A stretch of DNA of 56,223 bases, taken from positions 1-56,223 of the forward strand of contig JAJXWS010000011.1 of NCBI GenBank assembly GCA_021781495.1. The letters are read 5' to 3'. The DNA is from Acidobacteriota bacterium (GTDB taxonomy: Bacteria; Acidobacteriota; Terriglobia; Terriglobales; Acidobacteriaceae). The notes under the pieces were generated by a model. The model saw only the letters and a list, made by a program, of their open reading frames with translations, ran no database searches and was not told the origin of the DNA. Positions 32,983 through 41,549 of this stretch are shown here, piece after piece (the stretch's first letter is position 1; each line of letters begins with the position of its first letter). A program made the position numbers and the translations under genes.

Positions 32983-34944
32983 ATGCCCGATTATATCTAT
33001 CTTCTGGAAAACCGCCTCTCGGCGGACCAGCAAAGCGCTCTACGCCATTTGCGCGAGGTCGCCCGCGAAGCCGGCACATTGCTCTTTTTGACAGGTGATG
33101 CGGTTCGCGACCTTACCAGTGGCCATGCTGTTCGTGATATGGAAGTTGCCGTCCACACCGACGCGCTGACGCTACGCGAGAGCATTGAGAAGCTCGGCGC
33201 CAAGGTATGGGGCGAGGATGAGACGGCGCATACCCTCTATCTCTGCTTTCCCGGAACGGTCCGCGTGGACCTGATCAGCACCCACCGCCGCGAGTTTCCC
33301 AAGCCGGGCCGCCCGGTCTTCCATGCCGCTTCCATTCAGGATGATCTGCGCCGCCGCGACTTTACTGTGAACGCCATGGCCATCTCGCTGAACGAAGGAT
33401 CCTATGGCCTGCTGATGGACCCGCTGAACGGCGCGGCGGATATTGAGGCGCGCACCCTGCGCCTGATCTCGAACTACGGTTTTCTGGACCAGCCCTCCCT
33501 GCTGGTACGCGCCACACGGTACCGCGCCCGCTTGGGCTGGGAGATGGATCCCCGCACCCAGATGCGCTATGAGAATGCGCGCGCCGAGGGAATCATCGAG
33601 CACATTGCCCCCATGGCCCGCAGCTATGAGCTGGAGCAGATTGGTCACGAGGCCGACGGCCTGCGCGTGCTGCACGCCCTGGATGCCGAGGGCTGGATGC
33701 AGCACCTCTTCCCGGCCTGGACTGCCAGCCGCGCTGACGAGGAAAAACTGAACGCGCTGCACGACCTGGCCGTCCAGCTGATGATACAGGGCGTGCATCC
33801 GGACATGTCCGCTGCGCAGATGCAGCTGCTCACGGCCAAGATGCCCCCCAAGGATCTGTCTGCGCTGAAGAAGCTGATGCTCCGTCCGGGCTTTGTGGAG
33901 GAGTGGAGCAGCCTGGATTTGATGGCCTCAGCCTTTGCAAAGGTGCTGCTGGCCAAGGACAACCAGACCCCCTCAGTCAGCTACAAGCTCTTTACGAGTT
34001 ATGATCCCGAAGCGGTTCTGTGGCTCGGCTTCACGGCCAAGGACGCAGCCGTAAAGGAGCGCTACCGGCTCTTCCTGACGGTGTGGCCTGAGGCGCGCCA
34101 GCGCATTCCGTACGCCTTGATGCAGGAGATGCGCATCACGCCGGAGCTGGCGACCTACGCGGAGATTGTGCAGCAGCTCTTCCTGCAGCTGATCGACGGC
34201 AACCTAGGCACGCCGGAAGAGCAGCGCGCATTTCTTGAGCCTTTTTCGCCTCCGGCCCCGCCGCCGCAGGTCACCATCAAGCGGTCGCGCGCCAAGCGTG
34301 CCGAGGCCAAGCTCAAGGAGCGCTCCTTCGACGAGGAAGAAGAGGAAGAGGAGGAGCTCGGCGAGGAAGATCTCGACGATATCGGCGGCGAGGAAGAGGA
34401 TCTGGACCTTGGCATCCCCAAGGAAGATCTGGAGCCCGAAGCCGCTGAAGAGGTCGAGGAAGAAGCTGGCTACGAGGAGGAAGAAGAGGCCGCTCCACGG
34501 AAGCGGGGACGCAAGGAAGCTCCGGCGCCCAAGCAGCCCAAGCCTGCTCCGCCCGCCAAGGTGGCGGCTCCCTCCAAGCCCGCCCCAGCCGCAAAGCCCG
34601 CGGCCAAGGCGCACGCAGCTCCCAAGGCTGCTGCGCATCCGCCCAAGGCTGTCCCGGCGCCTGCTGCGAAGAAGCCTGCCGCTCCACCGGCGAAGGCTCC
34701 TGCCAAGGCGGCATTCAAGCCCGCGGCAAAACCGGCAGCGAAGAAGGCTGCGGCCAAGCCCGCTCCCAAGACGCCTGCGAAAGCCGCGCCCAAGGCGCCA
34801 GCCAAGCCGCCCGTAAAGCCTGCTGCCAAGCCTGCGGCAAAGCACGCGCCAGCCAAGAAGAAGCCAGCGCCGCCGGCAAAGGCGCACAAGCCTGCAAAGC
34901 CCGCAGCCAGGAAACCGGCACATAAGCCCGGCAAGAAGCGCTGA
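32983..34944 (+). CDS. Divergent tRNA-nucleotidyltransferase/poly(A)-polymerase-like protein with histone-H1-like tail
   Basis: 653 residues. Residues about 30-200 match the class II CCA-adding/poly(A) polymerase head, including RRRDFTVNAMA (123-133). Key motifs deviate: GGxVRD is GDAVRD (38-43), DxD is D52-M-E54, and the nucleotide-selecting EDxxR region reads DQPSLLVR (169-176). No HD domain is seen. Residues about 450-504 are almost purely acidic, and 505-653 is a Lys/Ala/Pro tail with AKPA- and PAKA-type repeats, resembling histone H1. The start is ATG 32983 with AGGGA upstream; the frame is open to 32794, but that part is not conserved-looking. It may bind RNA or DNA rather than add CCA. 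A terminator follows. Confidence 0.85.
   Translation: MPDYIYLLENRLSADQQSALRHLREVAREAGTLLFLTGDAVRDLTSGHAVRDMEVAVHTDALTLRESIEKLGAKVWGEDETAHTLYLCFPGTVRVDLISTHRREFPKPGRPVFHAASIQDDLRRRDFTVNAMAISLNEGSYGLLMDPLNGAADIEARTLRLISNYGFLDQPSLLVRATRYRARLGWEMDPRTQMRYENARAEGIIEHIAPMARSYELEQIGHEADGLRVLHALDAEGWMQHLFPAWTASRADEEKLNALHDLAVQLMIQGVHPDMSAAQMQLLTAKMPPKDLSALKKLMLRPGFVEEWSSLDLMASAFAKVLLAKDNQTPSVSYKLFTSYDPEAVLWLGFTAKDAAVKERYRLFLTVWPEARQRIPYALMQEMRITPELATYAEIVQQLFLQLIDGNLGTPEEQRAFLEPFSPPAPPPQVTIKRSRAKRAEAKLKERSFDEEEEEEEELGEEDLDDIGGEEEDLDLGIPKEDLEPEAAEEVEEEAGYEEEEEAAPRKRGRKEAPAPKQPKPAPPAKVAAPSKPAPAAKPAAKAHAAPKAAAHPPKAVPAPAAKKPAAPPAKAPAKAAFKPAAKPAAKKAAAKPAPKTPAKAAPKAPAKPPVKPAAKPAAKHAPAKKKPAPPAKAHKPAKPAARKPAHKPGKKR
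34495..34941 (+). repeat. Degenerate Lys/Ala/Pro-coding repeat tract
   Basis: About 450 bases encode short, imperfect repeats of the K-P-A-A / P-A-K-A type (codons AAG, CCC/CCG/CCT, GCC/GCG/GCA). Codons vary from unit to unit, so the repetition is stronger at protein than at DNA level. It is the basic tail of the nucleotidyltransferase-like protein. Confidence 0.8.
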
Positions 34945-34990
34945 GTGCGCAACGCCGGAATCAAGCTGGCGGAATTCAAGCAAAGACAAG

Positions 34991-35024
34991 AAGGGCAGTC
35001 CCGCATGCAGCGGACTGCCCTTTT
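34991..35024 (+). terminator. Rho-independent terminator
   Basis: AAGGGCAGTCC (34991-35001) pairs perfectly with GGACTGCCCTT (35012-35022) as an 11-bp stem with a 10-base loop, then more T. It lies 46 bases after the stop of the nucleotidyltransferase-like gene. Confidence 0.9.
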
Positions 35025-35159
35025 AATTGTTTGTATTTTGCGGATTCCTGCCGGCGCCTGAAAGACACAACCTCCCGCTCAAGTTACGCCGCCATACCAG
35101 CGGAGCCGATGGGTCCCCTGCAACGGAGTCGTGCTTGATGCGTTCGGTCAGGAATGGTG

Positions 35160-35190
35160 AGGCTCGATGTTGCCGTCGAGCTTCGAGCCT
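35160..35190 (-). other. Hairpin downstream of the zinc-ribbon gene
   Basis: AGGCTCGA (35160-35167) and TCGAGCCT (35183-35190) form a perfect 8-bp stem. The loop contains TCGAGC (35176-35181), which can pair with the same left arm, so two alternative stems are possible. It lies just past the stop of the zinc-ribbon gene (minus) but has no T tract. The rest of 34945-35198 holds only the terminator above. Confidence 0.4.
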
Positions 35191-35198
35191 CGCAGGTT

Positions 35199-35519
35199 CT
35201 AGTAGCGTCCGCCGCGCGAGCCGCCGCCGCCGCCCTTGCGCGCCTGATAGCAATCGCGGCAAAAGACCGGACGATCGCCACGCGGCTCAAACGGTACGGT
35301 GGTTGGCTGGCCGCATCCCGAGCAGATCACAGGCGTTCCCTGTGACGGAGCTGAACGATGGCCGGAACCGCCCCCCTGGTCGTTCTTTTTTGCCATACGG
35401 CAAGGTTTGCAGCGCTTCGGGGTTGAGTAACCGCGTTCCTGAAAAAATGCCTGATCCGCAGCGGTGAAGGTGAAGTCCTGCCCGCAGTCGCTGCACGTGA
35501 GTTGAATATCTCCAGCCAT
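35199..35519 (-). CDS. Small double zinc-ribbon protein
   Basis: 106 residues with two four-cysteine units. The first is TCSDCG with CKPCR about 25 residues later, spanning a FTAADQAFFQERGY core as in the zf-trcl ribbon. The second is ICSGCGQPTTVPFEP with VFCRDCY. The C-terminus is a glycine-rich KGGGGGSRGGRY resembling RNA-binding RGG tails. GAGGAG lies before ATG 35519. It is probably a nucleic-acid-binding or regulatory protein; the target is unknown. A TACAAT at about 20 bases upstream may be its -10. Confidence 0.82.
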   Translation of the reverse strand: MAGDIQLTCSDCGQDFTFTAADQAFFQERGYSTPKRCKPCRMAKKNDQGGGSGHRSAPSQGTPVICSGCGQPTTVPFEPRGDRPVFCRDCYQARKGGGGGSRGGRY

Positions 35520-35812
35520 GTGTCTCCTCGTCGTGATTGTACAGCCATTCCAATATATTTCAGCAAAAGGATTTGATTTAGATTGAAAAACTTATATGCA
35601 CCAGCCTTTTGCGCCACACGATGCATATTCGATATGGCGCCAGAGGAACAAGTGCCAGAGCGATTGCGGAATCATACCGTATTCTGCGTGAAATGCGCAT
35701 GATTCTGCAGAGGCAGAGAACCGATAGAAGAGCATGATACCCTTATCAGCGAATTTTCCGGCGACATTGCGCCGCATCGCCAATGCGTCAGTTGGCTTCC
35801 AGAGAGGATGTC
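35520..35812. other. AT-rich divergent intergenic region
   Basis: 293 bases between the zinc-ribbon gene and the mannosidase gene, clearly AT-richer than its surroundings; it must hold both promoters. GCGCCA (35611-35616) and TGGCGC (35635-35640) form an inverted repeat around an AT-rich centre and could be an operator or hairpin. I see no gene and no RNA gene here. Confidence 0.5.
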
Positions 35813-38443
35813 ATGCACGTAAAATTCTTCAGGCTGTTCAGGACCTTCCTTGTATTTGTTTCAGCAATGGGCATGGCAACAATGGCCGCGCGTGCACAAA
35901 CCGAGCATACCCAGAACACCGCGCTTGTGCTCGATCACGGCTGGCAGGTTCGCCAGATGACGCAGGCTGCGCAGGATGCCGAGAACGGCTGGATGCCCGC
36001 CACTGTGCCCGGCGACGTGCATCTCGATCTCATCGCCAACAAAAAGATTCCCGACCCCTTCTACCGCGACAACGAGGCGCGCCTGCAATGGATTCAGGAT
36101 GCGGCCTGGGAGTACCGGCTTAGCTTTGAGGTCACGCCCGCGCTGCTCGCGCACGCCAACCTCGATCTCGTCTTTGACGGCCTCGACGCCGCATCCCAGG
36201 TCTATGTGAATGGCGCGCAGGTGCTCAACGCGGACAATATGTTCCGTATCTGGCGCGTCCCGGTCAAAGATCATCTGCACGCAGGCAAAAATCTCCTGCG
36301 TGTGGTCTTTCCGTCGCCCATCCAGGCCGCGCAGGCGGTTGCGGAAAAGGATCCCTGGCAGCCGCGCACCAAAACCGCTGCCAAGACCTATATTCGTAAA
36401 GCCGCGTACGAGTACGGATGGGACTGGGGACCGCGCTTTGTCACCAGCGGCATCTGGCGCCCCGTGCGGCTTGAGGCGTGGGACAAGGCGCGCATCGCCG
36501 ACTTTGCCATCCACCAGCGCGACGTGAACAGGGAAGTGGCCCACCTGGATGCAGAAGTGGATGTGGACGCGTCCTCCGCCGGCCCCGTCAGCGTTGCCGT
36601 GCAGTACGGCAATAGCGGCAAGCCGGTCACGCTCACAAGCAAAGTGATGGTGCATTCCGGCCACAACATCGTCGATCTCCCCATTGAGATTCGCGAGCCG
36701 AAGCTCTGGTATCCGGCAGGCTACGGCGATCAGCCGCTCTACAACTTCACTGCGCAGCTCAGCACAGCTGCGGGCCTGAGCGACGAGCGCAGCACCAAGG
36801 CCGGCCTGCGCTCCGTGGAGCTGCGACGCCAGCTCGACAAGTGGGGCCGCTCCTTCGAGTTCGTCATTAACGGCATCCCGGTCTTTGCCAAGGGCGCGGA
36901 CGTCATCCCCTTCGACAGCTTTCCCAACCGCGTAACGGAGGCCAACTACCGCCGCATCCTTCAGTCCGCGCGCGACGCCAACATGAACATGATTCGCCAC
37001 TGGGGCGGCGGCTACTACGAGACCGACGAGTTCTACCAGATCTGCGACGAGCTGGGCATTATGGTCTGGCAGGACTTCATGTTCGGCAACGACTGGCAGC
37101 CCGGCACCTACGCCTTCAAGCAGAACATCGAGGCCGAGGCGGAGGACCAGGTACGCCGCCTGCGCAATCATCCCAGCATCGTGCTCTGGTGCGGCAACAA
37201 CGAAACAGAAGTGGCGCTCAACTGGGGCGACCGCGCCGGCCTGCCCCTCGACGTCAAATTCCAGATGTGGCAGGACTATCTGACCGAGTTCAGCGGCATC
37301 CTCAACCGCGTGGTCGAGCGGCTGGACCCGCAGATACCTTACTGGCCCAGTTCGCCCAGCTCCGACTACGAGCCCACCAGCGCCAGCTTTGTGAGCGGCG
37401 ATATGCACGACTGGAGCGTGTGGCATGGCCGTGTGCCCTTCACCGAGTACGAGAATCACCACTGGCGCTTTGTCTCGGAGTACGGCTTCCAGTCGTTTCC
37501 TGAGATGCGCACCATCCAGAGCTTTACGCTGCCGGAGGACCGCACCAGCATCTTCACGCCCGTCATGCTGGCGCACCAGAAGAACAACGAAGGCAACTCG
37601 ATTATCCGAGACTACATCGCCAAGGATTATCCGCAGCCGAAGGACTTCGCGAGCTTTCTCTACGTGAGCCAGGTGCTGCAGGCCGAGGGCATCAAGATTG
37701 GCGCCGAGCACTTCCGCCGCAGCCGCCCGGAGACGATGGGCTCGCTCTTCTGGCAGTTGAATGACTGCTGGCCGGTCGCCTCGTGGTCCAGCATCGATTA
37801 CTACGGCCGCTGGAAGGCTCTGCAGTACTATGCGCGCCGCTTCTACGCACCCATTCTCGTCTCTCCGCATGTGGAGGAGGGTTCGCTGCGCGTCTACATC
37901 GTCTCCGACAAGCTTGAGGCACAGCCCGCCACGCTGGTCGTCCGCATGATGGACTTCGATGGCAAGGTGCTGCTGGAGGAGAAGCACGATGTCTCCATTG
38001 CGCCGGCCACCAGCAAGGTCTATCTTGATTGGCCGCTGGTCAAGCTGGCGGACTCCGGCGGCGCGGATACATCGCGCGTCTTCGTGGTGGCGGAGCTTGT
38101 GCAGGGCAAGGACACCCTTTCGCGCAATCTTGTCTATGTGGCGCCGGTCAAGGAAGTGCATCTGAAGCCCGCGCACCTTGCGCTGGAGACGACAGGCGAG
38201 AACGGCTCGTACCACGTGCGCGTCAGTTCACCAGTGCTGGCCCGCAGCGTCTACCTGTCCTTTGGCGATCTGGATATGCAGGTCTCGGATAACTACTTTG
38301 ATCTGCTGCCGGGCGAAACTCGCGACATCACCGTTACCGGCAAGGCCTCGCTGGACGAGCTCAAAGCGCAGTTGCGCGTCATCTCGCTCACGGATGCCTT
38401 TGCCCAGGATCCGCGCGCCGCAAATCTGACCGCGGTGAAGTGA
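35813..38443 (+). CDS. Secreted GH2 beta-mannosidase
   Basis: 876 residues. A signal peptide (FLVFVSAMGMATMAARA, cleavage before QTE) directs it out of the cytoplasm. It has the full GH2 layout: sugar-binding jelly-roll (about 35-215), Ig-like domain, TIM barrel and C-terminal beta domains. The acid/base is Glu464 in WCGNNETEV and the nucleophile Glu556 in VSEYGFQSF; WQDFMFGNDWQPG and SLFWQLNDCWPVASWSSIDY are typical of beta-mannosidases. It removes terminal beta-mannose from mannan-oligosaccharides or glycans. The start is ATG 35813 after AGAGAGG. Periplasmic use of plant or fungal mannan is plausible. Confidence 0.92.
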   Translation: MHVKFFRLFRTFLVFVSAMGMATMAARAQTEHTQNTALVLDHGWQVRQMTQAAQDAENGWMPATVPGDVHLDLIANKKIPDPFYRDNEARLQWIQDAAWEYRLSFEVTPALLAHANLDLVFDGLDAASQVYVNGAQVLNADNMFRIWRVPVKDHLHAGKNLLRVVFPSPIQAAQAVAEKDPWQPRTKTAAKTYIRKAAYEYGWDWGPRFVTSGIWRPVRLEAWDKARIADFAIHQRDVNREVAHLDAEVDVDASSAGPVSVAVQYGNSGKPVTLTSKVMVHSGHNIVDLPIEIREPKLWYPAGYGDQPLYNFTAQLSTAAGLSDERSTKAGLRSVELRRQLDKWGRSFEFVINGIPVFAKGADVIPFDSFPNRVTEANYRRILQSARDANMNMIRHWGGGYYETDEFYQICDELGIMVWQDFMFGNDWQPGTYAFKQNIEAEAEDQVRRLRNHPSIVLWCGNNETEVALNWGDRAGLPLDVKFQMWQDYLTEFSGILNRVVERLDPQIPYWPSSPSSDYEPTSASFVSGDMHDWSVWHGRVPFTEYENHHWRFVSEYGFQSFPEMRTIQSFTLPEDRTSIFTPVMLAHQKNNEGNSIIRDYIAKDYPQPKDFASFLYVSQVLQAEGIKIGAEHFRRSRPETMGSLFWQLNDCWPVASWSSIDYYGRWKALQYYARRFYAPILVSPHVEEGSLRVYIVSDKLEAQPATLVVRMMDFDGKVLLEEKHDVSIAPATSKVYLDWPLVKLADSGGADTSRVFVVAELVQGKDTLSRNLVYVAPVKEVHLKPAHLALETTGENGSYHVRVSSPVLARSVYLSFGDLDMQVSDNYFDLLPGETRDITVTGKASLDELKAQLRVISLTDAFAQDPRAANLTAVK

Positions 38444-38452
38444 CAAAGCAAA

Positions 38453-38483
38453 GGGCCGGGGGAGAGAATCCCGCCGGCCCTCT
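38453..38483. terminator. Stem-loop terminator between convergent genes
   Basis: GGGCCGG (38453-38459) pairs with CCGGCCC (38474-38480), extended inside by GGG/CCC with one bulge. It is flanked by AA on the left and TCTT on the right, a modest T tract. It lies between the stops of the mannosidase and the TonB receptor and can serve both. Confidence 0.7.
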
Positions 38484-38502
38484 TGCTGTTCTGCGCATGC
38501 AC

Positions 38503-41500
38503 TCAGAACGAGAACACCGCCTGCACAAAGATGCGTCGCGACGCGGTTCCATTGGAGAATGGGCCGCCGGCAAGCGAGGTGGACTGGCCGAACTTGGTTG
38601 AGCCCACAGTGCCAATCGGCATTCCATAGTCAATATTGTTGAAGATATTCATGGCCTGCGCACTGAAGGTCAGGTTGTACTTCCGCGGGTTGGCTCCCGG
38701 GCCGAACATGCCGCGCGGTCCGCCGCCTCCGCCAAAGCCGCCGGGGCCAAAGCCGCCGCCGGGGCCACCACCCCCGGGTCCATGGCCATGCGGCCCGCCT
38801 GGAGGCGGTCCGCCTCCGGGATTCACGCTGCTCGCCACCTTGGGCCCGATGCCGAACGACCGGCTCAGGCGCAGATTCACGGCAACCGATGCGGGACTGG
38901 TCCCCATGTTCTTGGGCAGCAGCTTTTCGCCCGCCTGCGGTGTCGTGTCAAGGCATCCATAGGAGGTCTGGTAGTACTGCCGCGAGCCCGCCGTGCACAG
39001 GGATGTATTCACCAGCGCGGGGCGGTTGTTCAGGAAGCGGTCGCCTGTGAGGTCATAGCCGGAGACGATGTTGTACGGGCGGCCAGTGTGTGCAATCAGG
39101 AAGGGATTGAAGCGCACGCCCCAGGGGCCCATGTAGTTGCCCATCAGGAAGACCATGTGCCGCGACACAAAGCTGGCGCGGCCGTAGTCCTGGTCCAGAT
39201 AGTAGGAGTTGGAGGCGGTTCCGCCGGCGCCGTTCGTGTTGGCAGCGGAGAGATTGTAGAAGCCCAGCAGGCTGAAGTTCGGCGTAAGACGCGCGTTTAC
39301 ATTCAGGATCATCTGGTTCTGCTTGTACACCGCCTCGGGGAAATACTCATTTACGATGCCCAGCGAGGGATTCGGCCGCACGCCGGTCAGTGTCGTGCTG
39401 CCGTACTCATAGGTTCCTGGCAAATACGCATTGGCATTGCGCGTCACCAGCTGATGCACGCCAAACGAGTGCAGATAGGTCACCGTCATCGTCGTGGTCT
39501 TGGTCACCTGCCGCTCCAGGCTGGTTCCAATCTGGTGAGTGTAGGGCGAGTGGAAGCCCGGCGCAATCTGCACAATCGTGCTCTCCGGCGTGGCTCCGCT
39601 GATAACAGCAGGCAGACAGCCTGAGAAGTCGATGTTGGTAAAGCTCGTGCCGTTCAGGCAGGAAGGCGAGGAGGCTGTCACCACCATCTGCCCTGAGTCC
39701 AGACCCTGCTGGGTGGCACTGAGCACATTGCCCACACCCAGCCGGTCATAGAAGATGCCATACCCAGCGCGAAGCACGGTCTTGGCGGGTTTGTTGCCCT
39801 TGGCGTCCAACGCATAGGCCATTGCCACGCGCGGAGCCCAGTCATTGTGATCGGCAATGTGATTCTGCGTCTCCCAGCGCAATCCCGCTGAGAGCGTCAA
39901 CCGCGGGTTCACCTTCCAATCATCCTGGAAAAACAGTGCGCCGTCGAACACATTGGCGTCATACTTGGTTTTGCCAGCGGAGATGCTCAGGTTGGTAAGC
40001 CCGGTGCCATTGCCCGATGTGGAACTGGAACCGATGCTGCTCAGGTTCTGTCCGCTTGCCAGCGCGTTCAGCGCCGCCACATAGCCCGTCTCGTCAAAGA
40101 TCAGCGTGCCGTTGCGATTGGAAAACGAAGAGCTGGCATCGCGATTATCGCGCAGCCATGCACCGAATTTGATGGCATGCGACTTTACGCTCATCGTGGT
40201 AAAGTTCTGCAACTCAAAGTGGTCCTGGTGCATGCGCGAGTAGCCGCTGGATGCGCCGCCACCCGTAAAGTCGCCACTCACAATGATCGTAGGATCCGTA
40301 CTGACAGGCGTATTCGAGTTCAGGGCGCGCCGGTATTCAAAGCGCGTCTCATTGACAACGTGATCGTTGATGATCTGCGAGTCGCTCAGCTGGAACGCAT
40401 GCTCCGTGGAGCGGCTCTGCACAGACTGGGTGGGCAACTGCGTTGAGCCGATATCGCCTGACTCCGCGTCATAGTAGAACTGGTAGCGCAGCGTGAGCGT
40501 GTTCTTCTCGCCCAGTTGCACGTCGAGCCGCGGAGACACCGTGATGTGATTGTGCGGATTCGCCAATGTCCCGGATACGTTCGTGGGTGAAAGGCTGTAG
40601 AGCCCCGTTGTCGGATCGAGCACTGCCGGCGTGTAGGTATACACCTGCTCGTCGTGATTATCGCGTTGCTCCACGCTCATGAAGAACGAGGTCTTCTTGT
40701 TCAATGATCCATTCACAGTTGCGTTGTACTGCACCCGATAGTAGGGCGGAACATTCGGCGTGAACGGGTTGCCGGTATTGAACGCGCTGTCGTTGCCCTG
40801 CACAAAGAACTGCCCGTGCAGCTTGTCCGTGCCGGGCTTGGTCAGGATCTCGATGCGTCCATATCCCAGCCGGTCAAACTCTGCAGAAAACGGATTCTGA
40901 TTGATGCGAATCTCGCGAATCGCCGACTTGGGCGGCAACTGGCCGCCCGTGAATCCGTCAATATAAATCTGTCCGCCGTTGGGGCCGGCAGACGGTCCCG
41001 CCAATGCCGACAGCTCGTTCGAAAGCTCATCCGGATCGTCCGACAGCGCGTCCAGATCCTTGCCCTTGATGATGACCGTGTTTGCGTTGCCGCCTGCCTC
41101 CACGCTCACCGTGGGCGACTCATCGGTCACCACCACGTTCTGCTGCTCGGCCTGGATGGCCATCGCAACATCCACGCGCTTGATCTGGCCCGCGGTCAGA
41201 TCGATGGTCTTCGACTGGAACGGCGCAAAGCCGTCAAAGGTGACCTGAAGAATGTAGCCACCAGGAGCCAGGCCACGTGCTTCATAGGCGCCGCTTGCAT
41301 CGGCTGTCCGCGTTGTCACCTCTGTACCGGCTGAGGTCAGAATCGTAATCTTTGCGCCGGGGATCAGCGCGCCGGATGGATCCGTCACATGCCCATGCAG
41401 AGTTGCCGTGAGCGGCGAATCGTTCGCCTGCCCATGTGCGGCAACCATGAAGGCCAGGGCCAGCGCCGTCGCAATTAGAAAATGTATGAAGTGATGCAGT

Positions 41501-41511
41501 CTCAGGTACAC
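38503..41511 (-). CDS. Oar-like TonB-dependent receptor with carboxypeptidase-regulatory domain
   Basis: 1002 residues. A signal peptide (FLIATALALAFMVAAHG) is followed by a carboxypeptidase-regulatory/Cna-B-like domain (about 37-125; ATLHGHVTDPSGALIPGAKI), a plug (about 130-245; GGQIYIDGFTGGQLPP, FDRLGYGRIEI) and a large outer-membrane barrel ending in the aromatic RIFVQAVFSF. It should import or bind large substrates in a TonB-dependent way. The start is GTG 41511, 5 bases after GAGG; ATG 41538 has no ribosome site. A Gly/Pro-rich insertion lies near the C-terminus. The DUF5666-like gene is 38 bases upstream on the same strand. Confidence 0.93.
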   Translation of the reverse strand: MYLRLHHFIHFLIATALALAFMVAAHGQANDSPLTATLHGHVTDPSGALIPGAKITILTSAGTEVTTRTADASGAYEARGLAPGGYILQVTFDGFAPFQSKTIDLTAGQIKRVDVAMAIQAEQQNVVVTDESPTVSVEAGGNANTVIIKGKDLDALSDDPDELSNELSALAGPSAGPNGGQIYIDGFTGGQLPPKSAIREIRINQNPFSAEFDRLGYGRIEILTKPGTDKLHGQFFVQGNDSAFNTGNPFTPNVPPYYRVQYNATVNGSLNKKTSFFMSVEQRDNHDEQVYTYTPAVLDPTTGLYSLSPTNVSGTLANPHNHITVSPRLDVQLGEKNTLTLRYQFYYDAESGDIGSTQLPTQSVQSRSTEHAFQLSDSQIINDHVVNETRFEYRRALNSNTPVSTDPTIIVSGDFTGGGASSGYSRMHQDHFELQNFTTMSVKSHAIKFGAWLRDNRDASSSFSNRNGTLIFDETGYVAALNALASGQNLSSIGSSSTSGNGTGLTNLSISAGKTKYDANVFDGALFFQDDWKVNPRLTLSAGLRWETQNHIADHNDWAPRVAMAYALDAKGNKPAKTVLRAGYGIFYDRLGVGNVLSATQQGLDSGQMVVTASSPSCLNGTSFTNIDFSGCLPAVISGATPESTIVQIAPGFHSPYTHQIGTSLERQVTKTTTMTVTYLHSFGVHQLVTRNANAYLPGTYEYGSTTLTGVRPNPSLGIVNEYFPEAVYKQNQMILNVNARLTPNFSLLGFYNLSAANTNGAGGTASNSYYLDQDYGRASFVSRHMVFLMGNYMGPWGVRFNPFLIAHTGRPYNIVSGYDLTGDRFLNNRPALVNTSLCTAGSRQYYQTSYGCLDTTPQAGEKLLPKNMGTSPASVAVNLRLSRSFGIGPKVASSVNPGGGPPPGGPHGHGPGGGGPGGGFGPGGFGGGGGPRGMFGPGANPRKYNLTFSAQAMNIFNNIDYGMPIGTVGSTKFGQSTSLAGGPFSNGTASRRIFVQAVFSF
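38696..38823 (-). repeat. Gly/Pro-rich low-complexity tract inside the TonB receptor
   Basis: About 43 codons encode almost only Gly and Pro with a few Phe, His and Arg (units such as GGPGGGFGPGGFGG). It lies about 65-110 residues before the barrel's C-terminus, where a surface loop between the last strands would be expected. Confidence 0.8.
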
Positions 41512-41549
41512 GTCTCCCTCGCTTCTCTCCAATGACATGTTGTTCGAGC

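Noticed and set aside
34495..34941. Tandem DNA repeat or CRISPR-like array
   Set aside because: The repetition is at amino-acid level (Lys/Ala/Pro) with variable codons and no regular spacer length; it is the coding tail of one protein.
35861..38215. 784-codon open frame on the minus strand, opposite the beta-mannosidase
   Set aside because: The plus strand has a signal peptide and both catalytic glutamates; the antisense product has no recognisable features. Long antisense frames are common at this GC content.
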